Positions 24,802-33,221 are shown, counted from the first letter of the stretch. The stretch is DNA of 64,000 bases from Pseudomonas monteilii (GCA_001534745.1 CP013997.1:434001-498000), one strand, 5' to 3'. The notes: generated from the letters alone by a model not told the origin. Numbers and translations are program-made.

Positions 24802-25338
24802 TCAGGCGTCATCGGACCTGGCAGGTGCATCCGATTCACCCGCTGAATCACGTGGCGCCGACGGGTTGTTGAGGATCTTCACGTCGAAGATCTGCTCGAT
24901 CACTTGCCTGGGGCCTTGGTTGAGGCTCCATGTAAAGATGACCAGCACTCCCAAGAGCAGCACGAAAATGATCGAGGCCACTACCCCCTGGGAAACGCCT
25001 AGCCAGAAGCTTGGCTTGTAGCCTCTTATCGCATCGGTTGTTTTGGTCTCGTAATACTGCTCGAGTGCTTCAGCTCTGGTTTCCAAGGAGATCGTCAAGA
25101 AATCTTGAGCCAGTTTGTCCGCCTGGTCGCGATAGGCCTGTAACTGAAAACTCGAGTTGCTGACTTCGTGAAAGTGGGAGAGGTCAGCGTCTGTAGGATC
25201 TCGGCCATGCTTAGCCTTGAACGCTTTGATAAATTCGATTTTCTGCCGCTTGTAGAGCGAGTAGGCAATGATGCCCAGAATGTCATCTTCGTTCTTGACC
25301 AGTTCGGTGTAGATGAAGTTGTAACCACCGTTCTCCAT
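24802..25338 (-). CDS. Hypothetical C-terminally membrane-anchored protein
   Basis: Function unknown. It is 178 aa. The cytoplasmic part (1-110) is charged and probably helical, beginning NFIYTELVKNEDDILGIIAY and containing EFIKAFKAKHGRDPTDADL. One membrane helix follows at about 112-137 (VVASIIFVLLLGVLVIF), then a short Ser/Asp/Ala tail. No catalytic motif is visible. The start at 25338 is 5 bp downstream of the 62-aa gene, so the two form an operon. GC content is lower than in flanking genes. Confidence 0.75.
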   Translation of the reverse strand: MENGGYNFIYTELVKNEDDILGIIAYSLYKRQKIEFIKAFKAKHGRDPTDADLSHFHEVSNSSFQLQAYRDQADKLAQDFLTISLETRAEALEQYYETKTTDAIRGYKPSFWLGVSQGVVASIIFVLLLGVLVIFTWSLNQGPRQVIEQIFDVKILNNPSAPRDSAGESDAPARSDDA

Positions 25339-25343
25339 AGGCC

Positions 25344-25532
25344 TTACATTTTCCTCAAGCGTGCCGAAGCGATCTCGAAGGCAGTCCGGATTTCATCTGT
25401 GCTCTGACGCATACTGTAGATGATGTCACCTACTTCTAGCGGAAGCGTACGGCGAGTGCCGTCTCGGCGTTTGGCAAGTTTGGCGTTGGCCTCGACGACC
25501 AATTGATCCGAGAAAAACACCTTGGATTTCAT
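25344..25532 (-). CDS. Small hypothetical protein upstream of the membrane-anchored protein
   Basis: A 62-aa basic protein from the ATG at 25532 (MKSKVFFSDQLVVEANAKLA), with a GAGG ribosome-binding site about 10 bp upstream. The C-terminal half (GDIIYSMRQSTDEIRTAFEI) looks helical. There is no signal peptide and no recognised DNA-binding motif. Its tight spacing with the 178-aa gene suggests a joint role. An in-frame extension to 25574 lacks a good ribosome-binding site. Confidence 0.65.
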   Translation of the reverse strand: MKSKVFFSDQLVVEANAKLAKRRDGTRRTLPLEVGDIIYSMRQSTDEIRTAFEIASARLRKM

Positions 25533-25771
25533 GGGTCTGTACCTCTGTGCTCTTGGCATCCAGCATAGCACCAAGGCTGCCCTCGAACCACAGCGCTGAG
25601 GCGTACGTCCAGCAGACAGCTGCGCGGGTACAGGGAAGGGAATCGATGGGGCACATGAGGCGCGCTTGCCTTCAGCACCCTGCTTGGACGAGCGGCAGGA
25701 TGCCGAGCAAATATCTATCTTGTGTGCGGCCTATGCAGCGTACCCTACAACAGACCAGTTGCAGGCAGCGC
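25533..25771. other. Intergenic stretch with no recognised feature
   Basis: The 239 bp between the low-GC insert and the asparaginase gene contain only frames that look like shadows. No promoter, repeat or terminator stood out. It may be one boundary of the insert. Confidence 0.4.
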
Positions 25772-26761
25772 TCAAGCGCGCTCGCCACACAGGTCCAGCC
25801 CGAACCAGTGCTCACACGCCTGCGCATCCAGCCCCGCGCCCAACAGGGCGAACAGCTTGCCCAGTGCTGCCTCGCGGGTCATGCCACCGCCACTGATCAA
25901 CCCGGTATCACGCAGGCGGCTGCCGGCTTCATAGGTGTCGAACTGCACCGCGCCTTCCGGGCATTGGCTGATGGCGGCAATGACCACGCCATCGCGGTGC
26001 GCTTCGCTCAAGGCATCGAGCAGGGCCTGGTCTTCGGACGGCCCGGTGCCACTGCCATAGCACTCCAACAGCAGCCCTTGAACACCGCTGGCCAGCACGG
26101 CCCGTACATGGGCAGCGCGTACACCAGGGAACATGGGCATGACTGCCAGGTTGACGGGCTGGCGACGCTGCCGGTAGCTGAGCACGTCCGGCACCGCTTC
26201 GGCCGTTGGGCCATGGCGCTCGCGTGGCAGCACGGTGAAGGCGTCGAAGGCCTCGCTGCGCAGCTTGGAGGCACGGCAGCCATGCAGTCGCTTGCCATGG
26301 AAGTAGAGCTGCACACCCGCGTCCATGCCGTTCTCGAGGGCATGCAAGGCACCCCGCAGGTTGTCCCAGGCGTCGCTGTCAGGCACACCGGCCGGCAGCA
26401 TCGAGCCGGTCAGCACGACCGGTACCGGCAAGCCGAGCAGCAGAAAGGACAGGGCTGCTGCGCTGTAGGCCAAGGTGTCAGTGCCGTGCAGCACCAGCAC
26501 ACCGTCATGCCCGTCGCGCTCGACGGCGTCGACGATGGCATCGCGCATGGCCAGCCAGTTGGCCTGCTGCATGTTGGCGCTGTCGATCAGCGGGTCGAGC
26601 TCACGCAAGGTCCAGCTCAGTCGAGGGGCATCGCTGCAGGTCGCGAGGTGATCGCGCATCCGCGCTTCGAAGCCGCCCGCAGGCGCCAGGCCCGAGGGGG
26701 TCTCGAGCATGCCGATGGTGCCCCCGGTATAGAGGACGAAGAGATTCTTGACTGCACGCAT
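25772..26761 (-). CDS. ansA: L-asparaginase, cytoplasmic type I-like
   Basis: Hydrolyses asparagine to aspartate and ammonia. It is 329 aa with no signal peptide. Two catalytic threonine motifs are visible: Thr15 in YTGGTIGM, and Thr94-Asp95 in HGTDTLAYSA. The C-terminal domain includes LLLECYGSGTGP. It lies 72 bp downstream of the AGCS symporter gene on the same strand, which suggests joint amino-acid import and breakdown. The substrate could also include glutamine. Confidence 0.88.
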   Translation of the reverse strand: MRAVKNLFVLYTGGTIGMLETPSGLAPAGGFEARMRDHLATCSDAPRLSWTLRELDPLIDSANMQQANWLAMRDAIVDAVERDGHDGVLVLHGTDTLAYSAAALSFLLLGLPVPVVLTGSMLPAGVPDSDAWDNLRGALHALENGMDAGVQLYFHGKRLHGCRASKLRSEAFDAFTVLPRERHGPTAEAVPDVLSYRQRRQPVNLAVMPMFPGVRAAHVRAVLASGVQGLLLECYGSGTGPSEDQALLDALSEAHRDGVVIAAISQCPEGAVQFDTYEAGSRLRDTGLISGGGMTREAALGKLFALLGAGLDAQACEHWFGLDLCGERA

Positions 26762-26833
26762 GGCGCATTCCGTAACGAAAGAAGCGAAGAGAAGCAGCCG
26801 CCCGCGGACGGGGCGGCTGGCGCAGAGGCTGGA

Positions 26834-28276
26834 TCAGTGGCGGGCGTGGGCCGCTGCAGGTGCCGCGTCGACCGGCGCGTCGACGGTCGGGTTGGCCGGC
26901 CAGGCGGCACGGTCCAGGTCCAGGTCCTGGAACTTCGCCGAGTCGAACACCGGCTGCTTGATGCCGGCACGGCGCTGGGCGTCATAGTCGCGCATCACCC
27001 GCAGGCCGACATTGAACAGCAGGGCCAGGGCGACCAGGTTGACGAAGGCCAGGCAGGTCATGGTGATGTCGGCGAAGGCGAACACGGTCGTCAGGTCCTG
27101 GGTCGAGCCCCAGATCACCAGTACCAGCACCAGGGCGCGGAAGCCCATCAGCACGGCGCGGTTGCGGGTCAGGAACTGCAGGCTGTTCTCGCCCAGGTAG
27201 TAGTTATAGAGGATGCAGGTGAAGACGAACAGCGATAGCGCCACGCTGACGAAGATACGGCCCCAGTCACCGACCACGGCGGCCAGCGAGTTCTGCGTCA
27301 GGACGATGCCGTCACCTTCGAAGCCAGGGGTATAGAAGCCCGACAGCAGGATCAGCAGCGCGGTGCAGGTGCAGATCACGAAGGTGTCGAGGAACACGCT
27401 GAACGCCTGCACCACGCCTTGCGCGCCCGGGTGCTTGACGGCGGCCACGGCGGCCACGTTCGGGGCACTGCCCAGACCGGCTTCGTTGGCGAACACGCCG
27501 CGCTTCACGCCCATGACGATGGCGCTGCCCAGCAGGCCGCCGAAGGCAGGGTCCAGGCCGAAGGCGCTCTTGAAGATGGTTTCCAGCATGGCCGGCACGT
27601 GTTCGATCTGAGTGCCGATGACGTACAGGGTCACGCCGATGTAGGCCATGGTCTTGATCGGGACCAGCAGGTCCGAGACCGAGGCGATGCGCTTGATGCC
27701 GCCGATGAAGGTCAGGGCCAGCAGCACGGCCAGCACGATGCCCGTATGGGTCGGCTCGAGCGAGAAGGCGTTCTGCAGCGAGTGGGTCACGGTGTAGGAC
27801 TGCAGGCCGATGAAGGCGAAACCGTAGGTGACCAGCAGCAGGAGCGAGAAGACGATCGCCATGCCCTTGAATTTCAGGCCGTGCAGGATGTAGTACGCCG
27901 GGCCGCCGCGGTACAGACCGTCACCGTCGGCGCGCTTGTAGACCTGCGCCAGGGTGCACTCGAAGAAGCTGCTGGCCATGCCCACCAGGGCCGTGACCCA
28001 CATCCAGAACACGGCGCCCGGGCCACCCAGGGTCACGGCGATGCCGACACCTGCAATGTTACCGGCGCCGACGCGACCGGCCAGGCTGAGCATCAGTGCC
28101 TGGAAAGAACTCAGTTGGCCTGCCTGGCCGCGCAGCGATTCCTTGAAGACGCCGAACATGTGGGCAAAGTGGCGGAACTGCACGAACCGCGAGCGGATCG
28201 TGAAGTAGCTGCCGAGTCCGACGATCAGCACGATGAGGAGTTTCCCCGAAAGGAAATCGTTGAGCGCATCAAGCAT
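26834..28276 (-). CDS. Sodium:alanine/glycine symporter, AGCS family
   Basis: Inner-membrane Na+-coupled importer of small neutral amino acids. It is 480 aa with about eleven membrane helices. Family signatures are SSFQALMLSLAGRVGAGNIAGV near residue 57 (the Na+/substrate region) and TALVGMASSFFECTLAQVYK. A GAGG ribosome-binding site precedes the ATG. It is divergent from the HTH gene across a 175-bp region with a palindromic operator. The substrate (Ala, Gly or D-Ala) is not decided by sequence. Confidence 0.9.
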   Translation of the reverse strand: MLDALNDFLSGKLLIVLIVGLGSYFTIRSRFVQFRHFAHMFGVFKESLRGQAGQLSSFQALMLSLAGRVGAGNIAGVGIAVTLGGPGAVFWMWVTALVGMASSFFECTLAQVYKRADGDGLYRGGPAYYILHGLKFKGMAIVFSLLLLVTYGFAFIGLQSYTVTHSLQNAFSLEPTHTGIVLAVLLALTFIGGIKRIASVSDLLVPIKTMAYIGVTLYVIGTQIEHVPAMLETIFKSAFGLDPAFGGLLGSAIVMGVKRGVFANEAGLGSAPNVAAVAAVKHPGAQGVVQAFSVFLDTFVICTCTALLILLSGFYTPGFEGDGIVLTQNSLAAVVGDWGRIFVSVALSLFVFTCILYNYYLGENSLQFLTRNRAVLMGFRALVLVLVIWGSTQDLTTVFAFADITMTCLAFVNLVALALLFNVGLRVMRDYDAQRRAGIKQPVFDSAKFQDLDLDRAAWPANPTVDAPVDAAPAAAHARH

Positions 28277-28409
28277 GGAAGAACCTCGATTCTTATTCTC
28301 TTGGCATGGAAAAAGCGGCTCGACGCGGGCGCGCCGATGCCATGGGGCGCATGGTTGGGCATGACAAGTACAGTTACAATTTCGCGGCTTGCTCTGAATT
28401 GATGCGACT

Positions 28410-28437
28410 TGATGCTATGATGGCGTCCATAGCATCA
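28410..28437. promoter_or_regulatory. Palindromic operator between the AGCS symporter and HTH regulator genes
   Basis: A perfect inverted repeat with 10-bp arms (TGATGCTATG, 8-bp spacer, CATAGCATCA) ends 14 bp before the HTH regulator start. The size, symmetry and divergent promoter position fit a dimeric repressor site for autoregulation, and possibly for control of the symporter. Confidence 0.6.
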
Positions 28438-28451
28438 CCCGGACGCCCACG

Positions 28452-29270
28452 ATGAGCGAACATTTCGCCGCCAATCTCAAGCTTGCCTGCAGCCATTACC
28501 GCTCCATTTCCGAGGTCTGCCGGCAGCTGTCGATCAACCGCGCCCAGTTCAACAAGTACCTCAGCGGACAGAGCCAGCCCACGCCCTACAACCTCAAGCG
28601 CATCGGCGATTTCTTCGGCGTCGAGGACTACGAGTTGAGCCTGCCCGGCGAGCAGTTCGCCCAGCTGTTCGGAGCGCGCCAGGCGACGCCGGCGACCACG
28701 CCGGACGGCGATCCGATCAGTGAGCTGTTCAGGCCCTTGCACGCCCACGCCGGCAACCTGTCACGCTACTGCGGCTACTACTTCGAGTATTCCAACTGCC
28801 TCTCGGTCCCCGGCATGATCCTGCTGTCGCTGGTGCACCTGCGTGAGGAGCGCGGCGCGTTCCTGTTCGAGCGTCAGGAACGCCAGGAACGGACCAGCAG
28901 CACCGACGTGCAGGCCGAAGACTGGGTACGCTGCCGCTACCTGGGCGCGGCCTTCCAGTTGCAGGACCGGCTGTTCCTCGTCGACTACGAGTCGCTGACC
29001 TTCAACGAGATGAGCCAGACCATCCTGATCCCCAGCTTCAAGAGCCGCATCACCCGGCTCAATGGCCTGAAGGCCGGCGTGTCCAGCGGCGACCGGCGCA
29101 ACCCGGCCTGTACCCGGGTGGTCTGGGAGTACCTGGGCACCGAGATCAACCGCATCAGCACCTATCGCCAGGTGAAGCTGTATCGTCCTGACGATCCGCG
29201 TATCGATGAGGATGTGCGTGAGCGGCTGAGCAGCAGGCCTTCGAACAACGGGCTGTTCGAAGTCGAATGA
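28452..29270 (+). CDS. XRE/Cro-type HTH transcriptional regulator with a large C-terminal domain
   Basis: Likely a local regulator. It is 272 aa. An N-terminal HTH covers about residues 8-62 (ISEVCRQLSINRAQFNKYLSG is the recognition region, followed by LKRIGDFFGV). A C-terminal domain of about 180 residues has no family I recognise (SRYCGYYFEYSNCLSVPGM, FKSRITRLNGLKAG); it may sense a ligand. It is divergent from the symporter, with a palindrome directly upstream. The 3' end is 4 bp from the convergent TauE gene. Confidence 0.8.
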   Translation: MSEHFAANLKLACSHYRSISEVCRQLSINRAQFNKYLSGQSQPTPYNLKRIGDFFGVEDYELSLPGEQFAQLFGARQATPATTPDGDPISELFRPLHAHAGNLSRYCGYYFEYSNCLSVPGMILLSLVHLREERGAFLFERQERQERTSSTDVQAEDWVRCRYLGAAFQLQDRLFLVDYESLTFNEMSQTILIPSFKSRITRLNGLKAGVSSGDRRNPACTRVVWEYLGTEINRISTYRQVKLYRPDDPRIDEDVRERLSSRPSNNGLFEVE

Positions 29271-29274
29271 CGGC

Positions 29275-30066
29275 CTACCCTGGCAATGCCTCGATCCAGA
29301 GACGCACGGGGTGTTCTGCGCTCCAGAGCAGCTTCAACGCCATCAGGCAGCATACGATGATGACGACAGGCTTGATCAAGTGTGTGCCGAAGCGCAAGGC
29401 GCACCGCGCGCCTAATTGCGCGCCCGTTATCGCCGCCACCGACATGATCAGTGCCAATGGCCAGAGCACGGCGCCGTTGAGCATGAAGACCGACAGGGCG
29501 CCGACATTACAGGCGGCGTTGAGAAGCTTGCTTCGGCAGACTGCTGTAAGCAGTGGCTGTGCGAGCAGCAGCATGAAGGCAATCATGAAGAAAGATCCCG
29601 TCCCAGGACCGAATACCCCGTCGTAGAAGCCGATGATCGGGACGACGGCCAACATGAAGGCGTAACGTGAGATCCGACTTTTTCGCGGCCGCTCATCGAC
29701 CTTCGGGCTCAGCGCGAAGTAGGCAGCTACGGCGAGCAGCAGGAGGGGTATCGCAGCTTGAAGCACGCCTCGAGGGATCATGCTGATGGACAAGGCGCCT
29801 ACTGCTCCCGCCATGCATGAAGCGATGGCAGGCCCTGCGTCGGCTCGCCAGTCGATCATGCCCCTGCGAGCGAAGGCCGCCGTTGCTGAAACGCTGGCGC
29901 AGGACGCTTGTAGCTTGTTGGTGGCCATGGCCGATAGCGGATCGAGACCGGCTACGAACAGGGCTGGCAAGGTCAGCAAACCACCGCCACCGACGATGGC
30001 GTCGAAGAAGCCTGCCAATAGCGCGACCATGCCGAGTATCAGTGCAATCGAGAGATCAATGTCCAT
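29275..30066 (-). CDS. TauE/SafE family membrane permease (putative sulfite/anion exporter)
   Basis: It is 263 aa from the ATG at 30066 (MDIDLSIALILGMVALLAG); the longer frame runs through the upstream pseudogene. It has about eight membrane helices with the paired family motifs GFFDAIVGGGGLLTLPAL (first half) and GFYDGVFGPGTGSFFMIAF (second half). The family exports sulfite or organosulfur anions, but the substrate here is unknown. A decayed dioxygenase gene lies 16 bp upstream on the same strand and was probably co-transcribed with it. Confidence 0.88.
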   Translation of the reverse strand: MDIDLSIALILGMVALLAGFFDAIVGGGGLLTLPALFVAGLDPLSAMATNKLQASCASVSATAAFARRGMIDWRADAGPAIASCMAGAVGALSISMIPRGVLQAAIPLLLLAVAAYFALSPKVDERPRKSRISRYAFMLAVVPIIGFYDGVFGPGTGSFFMIAFMLLLAQPLLTAVCRSKLLNAACNVGALSVFMLNGAVLWPLALIMSVAAITGAQLGARCALRFGTHLIKPVVIIVCCLMALKLLWSAEHPVRLWIEALPG

Positions 30067-30082
30067 AAGGGTCTCGAGGCGC

Positions 30083-30472
30083 TTAGCCGCGCACGATGAG
30101 TGGGTCGGCTCGAATGACGAGGGGATGCACGCGCGACGAATAACCGAACAGACGTACCAGCAATCGAGCATTGTCGCGCAGGGTCGCTCTGCCATGCAGA
30201 ACGCTTGCGTTATCGATCAACAATGCCTTATCTGGTTGTAATACATAGGCATCTGGGACTGAAAGGCGCACGAGTTCGTGAAGTGCATCGAGGGCTTGCT
30301 TGGCGAGCGGGCTGGCGTGAGGCGCTGTCGTTCATCAAACAGGATTGGCGCCTGGCTTGCCCTCATGATTTTCCTTCTCCGTTTACACACGTCGAATCCC
30401 TCGAACCTGGGAAGTAGGAAAATTTGAACAGGTTATTTTCGAGAGTGATGCCGGAATCTATCGCTTCTGCAT
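30083..30472 (-). pseudogene. Remnant of a TauD/TfdA-like Fe(II)/2-oxoglutarate dioxygenase with two frameshifts
   Basis: Three reading frames together give a plausible C-terminal dioxygenase half. The first piece ends near LENNLFKFSYFPG and stops. The second reads QAPILFDERQRLTP. After another frame change the third reads SPLAKQALDALHELVRLSV, then DKALLIDNASVLHGRATLRD and a normal stop at 30083. The HGR segment resembles the distal His and 2-oxoglutarate-binding Arg of the superfamily. The catalytic HxD part is absent, so the gene is dead. The exact 5' limit is uncertain. Confidence 0.55.
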
Positions 30473-30599
30473 GCAAGATCGTTCCTAGGCTTGCGTAGGA
30501 GAAATCCGGAGCCCGCTTCGCCCTGCCAGGGTTGCGCTCTGCCGAAAAGAACCCGCAAAATGGCTGCTTTCTAACCACCTGTCCGGATCTGCTGACTCT

Positions 30600-31484
30600 A
30601 TGCGAATGCGCCTGATGCTGTTGGGGGGTGGAAGTGCCCTGGGGCAATCGCTGATTCGCCTCGGTGCCGAGGAAGACATTCAGTTTCTGGCGCCCAGGCC
30701 GCCTGACCAGGGGTGGGATGCCGCGAGCCTGACGCAGCTGCTCGATGATCATCGTCCCGATGCCCTGGTCAACCTGGCCTATTACTTCGACTGGTTTCAG
30801 GCCGCGTCGGTCAGCGAAGCCCGCCTGGCCTTGCAGGAGCGTGGCGTCGAGCGTCTGGCCGAGCTGTGCCAGCACCACCAGATCACCCTGGTCCAGCCTT
30901 CGAGCTACCGCGTCTTCGACGGCTCACGTGCCACGGCGTACAGCGAGAAGGACGAGCCGGTGCCGCTCGGCCTGCGCGGTCAGGCGCTCTGGCGCATCGA
31001 GCAGAGTGTACGCGCTGCCTGTCCGCAGCACGTGCTGCTGCGCTTCGGCTGGTTGCTCGACGAGAGCCGTGACGGCGTGCTCGGGCGCTTCCTGACGCGG
31101 GCCGAGCAACCCCATGAGCTGCTGCTGGCCGATGACCGGCGCGGCAACCCCACCCCGGTGGACGATGCGGCACGGGTGATCCTGTCGGTGCTCAAGCAGC
31201 TCGATTGCGAGGCGCCGTTGTGGGGGACCTACCACTATGCCGGCAACGAAGCGACCACGCCCCTGGCGCTGGGCCAGGCGATCCTGAGCGAAGCCGCGCA
31301 GTGGCAGAAACTGGCCATCCAGGCGCCCACCGCCCAGGCACACGCCGCCCGTGCCGACGCCAGCGAAGAGCCCCAGCACGCGGTGCTGGCCTGCAAGAAA
31401 ATCCTCCACACCTTCGGCATCAAGCCACGCGCCTGGCGCGCCGGCCTGCCTCCTCTCCTGGATCGGTTCTATCGACATGGCTGA
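30600..31484 (+). CDS. RmlD-like NAD(P)-dependent sugar-nucleotide reductase
   Basis: Short-chain dehydrogenase related to dTDP-4-dehydrorhamnose reductase. It is 294 aa, with an N-terminal Rossmann start (LMLLGGGSALGQSL; the glycine motif is unusual, GGGSALG). It also has PDALVNLAYY, QPSSYRVFDG and the RFGWLLD region of the fold. ATGs at 30600 and 30606 are both possible. It overlaps the next epimerase gene by 8 bp, so the pair probably acts in one pathway on a nucleotide sugar; the product is unknown. Confidence 0.8.
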   Translation: MRMRLMLLGGGSALGQSLIRLGAEEDIQFLAPRPPDQGWDAASLTQLLDDHRPDALVNLAYYFDWFQAASVSEARLALQERGVERLAELCQHHQITLVQPSSYRVFDGSRATAYSEKDEPVPLGLRGQALWRIEQSVRAACPQHVLLRFGWLLDESRDGVLGRFLTRAEQPHELLLADDRRGNPTPVDDAARVILSVLKQLDCEAPLWGTYHYAGNEATTPLALGQAILSEAAQWQKLAIQAPTAQAHAARADASEEPQHAVLACKKILHTFGIKPRAWRAGLPPLLDRFYRHG

Positions 31485-32406
31485 CGCGCCCATTCTGATC
31501 ACCGGCGGTGCCGGTTTCATTGGTTCGCACTTGAGCGACGCGCTGTTGAGGCAGGGCCATGCGGTCCGTATCCTCGACGACCTGTCCACCGGCAAGCGCG
31601 ACAACCTGCAATTGCACGATCCTCGCCTCGAGCTGATCGAAGGCGACGTGGCCGACGCAGCGCTGGTCGCGCGGGCCATGGAAGGCTGCCAGGCGGTGGT
31701 GCACCTGGCCGCGGTGGCGTCCGTGCAGGCCTCGGTCGATGACCCGGTACGCACCCACCAGAGCAACTTCATCGGCACCCTGAACGTCTGCGAGGCGATG
31801 CGCATCCATGGCGTGCGGCGCGTGGTCTTCGCCTCCAGCGCGGCGGTCTACGGCAACAACGGGGAAGGTCAGTCGATCGTCGAAGACACGCCCAAGGCGC
31901 CGCTGACCCCCTATGCGGTGGACAAGCTGGCCAGCGAGCAATACCTGGACTTCTATCGCCGGCAACATGGGTTGGAGCCGGTCGTGTTCCGCTTCTTCAA
32001 CATCTTCGGGCCGCGCCAGGACCCGTCCTCGCCGTACTCCGGCGTGATCAGCATCTTCGCCGAGCGTGCCAGCAAGGCGGTGCCGATCACCGTGTTCGGC
32101 GACGGCGAACAGACGCGCGACTTCTTCTATGTGGGGGATTTGGTCAAGCTGCTGGTGCAAGGGCTGACGTTGCCGACGGTGGAAGAGGGCGCCATCAACG
32201 TCGGCCTGAACAAGGCCACCTCGTTGAACCAGCTGTTGGCGGCACTGGGCGAAGTGCTGGGTGGGTTGCCTGCGGTGAGCAACGGCCCGGCGCGCTCGGG
32301 TGACATCCGGCATTCCCGGGCAGACAACCGGCGCCTGCTGACGCGGCTGCGCCTCGACGAGCCGACCCCGCTGGTGGAAGGCCTGGCTCTGCTGCTGGGG
32401 CGCTGA
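31477..32406 (+). CDS. NAD-dependent epimerase/dehydratase (extended SDR, GalE/WbpP-like)
   Basis: It is 309 aa from the ATG at 31477. The NAD-binding motif TGGAGFIGSHL lies at about residues 8-18; a Ser/Tyr-x3-Lys active site is visible as SSAAVYG and YAVDKLASE; NIFGPRQDP follows. This pattern is typical of UDP-glucose/GlcNAc 4-epimerases and related dehydratases. It is translationally coupled to the RmlD-like gene, suggesting a two-step sugar modification. The same gene pair precedes oprG in P. aeruginosa. Confidence 0.87.
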   Translation: MADAPILITGGAGFIGSHLSDALLRQGHAVRILDDLSTGKRDNLQLHDPRLELIEGDVADAALVARAMEGCQAVVHLAAVASVQASVDDPVRTHQSNFIGTLNVCEAMRIHGVRRVVFASSAAVYGNNGEGQSIVEDTPKAPLTPYAVDKLASEQYLDFYRRQHGLEPVVFRFFNIFGPRQDPSSPYSGVISIFAERASKAVPITVFGDGEQTRDFFYVGDLVKLLVQGLTLPTVEEGAINVGLNKATSLNQLLAALGEVLGGLPAVSNGPARSGDIRHSRADNRRLLTRLRLDEPTPLVEGLALLLGR

Positions 32407-32419
32407 CCGTCCGCGCCGG

Positions 32420-32448
32420 AAAAAGAAGCGGCGTGCCAGGCACGCCGC
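32420..32448 (-). terminator. Intrinsic terminator of oprG
   Basis: A perfect 10-bp stem GCGGCGTGCC / GGCACGCCGC (32428-32437 and 32439-32448). On the minus strand it is followed by TTCTTTTT, 10 bp after the oprG stop. Confidence 0.8.
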
Positions 32449-32457
32449 GTGACGCGT

Positions 32458-33141
32458 TTAGAACTTGTAGCCGACACCGACCATGTAGACCCACGGGTCC
32501 ACTTCCACGTTGACCTTGGTCTTGCCCACGCCCAGCGCGCTGGGGCCGTCGATCGAGGCCTTGGTGTTGATGTCCACGTACCACACGGCCGCGTTCACCA
32601 GCAGGTGATCGGTCAGCATGTAGTCCATGCCCAGCTGCCCGGCCAGGCCGACCGAGTCCTGCATCTTCAGGTTGCGGAAGCCCTGGGCCTTGCGCGTGCT
32701 GCTGAGGTCTTCGTCGAAGAACATCGTGTAGTTGATGCCGATGCCCGCATACGGCTGGAAGCGCGACGACGCGTCGAGCGGGTAGTACTGCAGCGACAGG
32801 GTCGGCGGCAACTGCTTGATGTCCGCCAGCTTGCCATCCAGGCCAGCGCCCAGCCCCTTGACCCCGACCGTGTGCTGGAACGGCGTGGCGGCCAGCAGTT
32901 CGATGCCGACGTGCTCGGTCAGCATGTAGCCGAGGGTCAGACCCAGCTGTGTGTCGCTGTCCAGGGTCGCCTTGGTGCCGGATACCTTGGCACCGTCGAG
33001 TTTCAGCTCGCCGCTGTCTTCGTTCGGCGCGGTGACGATGGCGCCGGCGCGCAGGATGACGTCACCCGGTTGATAGGCGTGCGCCACGGGGGCCGCGAGC
33101 GCCAGGGCAACGAGCGAGGCGCCGAGCAGGGACTTGTTCAT
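32458..33141 (-). CDS. oprG: OmpW-family outer-membrane protein OprG
   Basis: Eight-stranded outer-membrane barrel thought to let small hydrophobic molecules across. It is 227 aa with a 22-residue signal peptide ending AHA. Family motifs are QPGDVILRAGAIVTAP after the signal, LGLTLGYMLTEHVGIELLA, PTLSLQYYPLD and the terminal aromatic GVGYKF. An Anr/FNR-type site with a fitting -10 lies upstream, matching the known Anr control of oprG in P. aeruginosa. Confidence 0.92.
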   Translation of the reverse strand: MNKSLLGASLVALALAAPVAHAYQPGDVILRAGAIVTAPNEDSGELKLDGAKVSGTKATLDSDTQLGLTLGYMLTEHVGIELLAATPFQHTVGVKGLGAGLDGKLADIKQLPPTLSLQYYPLDASSRFQPYAGIGINYTMFFDEDLSSTRKAQGFRNLKMQDSVGLAGQLGMDYMLTDHLLVNAAVWYVDINTKASIDGPSALGVGKTKVNVEVDPWVYMVGVGYKF

Positions 33142-33179
33142 GGGGGCTCCAGAAAGGACGTGAATAATCGAGGGGCCCC

Positions 33180-33221
33180 ATGGTAAGGACGCGGCTTCGC
33201 CAAACTTTTGACCCAGCTCAA
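33180..33221 (-). promoter_or_regulatory. Anr/FNR-dependent promoter of oprG
   Basis: TTGA-N6-TCAA (33208-33221) is a perfect half-site pair for Anr. On the minus strand a TACCAT -10 lies at 33185-33180. The expected start at about 33173 places the Anr box centre at -41.5, the classic activating position. Confidence 0.7.

Noticed and set aside
26799..26823. Intrinsic terminator between the AGCS symporter and asparaginase genes
   Set aside because: An AGCCGCCC/GGGCGGCT pairing exists, but the minus-strand side continues CTTCTCTTC without a U tract; it may be an mRNA-processing hairpin at most.
25547..27238. Long open frame antisense to the asparaginase and AGCS symporter genes
   Set aside because: Both minus-strand genes carry clear motifs; this frame is coincidental third-position GC bias.
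30205..30417. Short plus-strand frame over the dioxygenase remnant
   Set aside because: The minus strand gives a coherent dioxygenase C-terminus, while the plus frame has no family resemblance.
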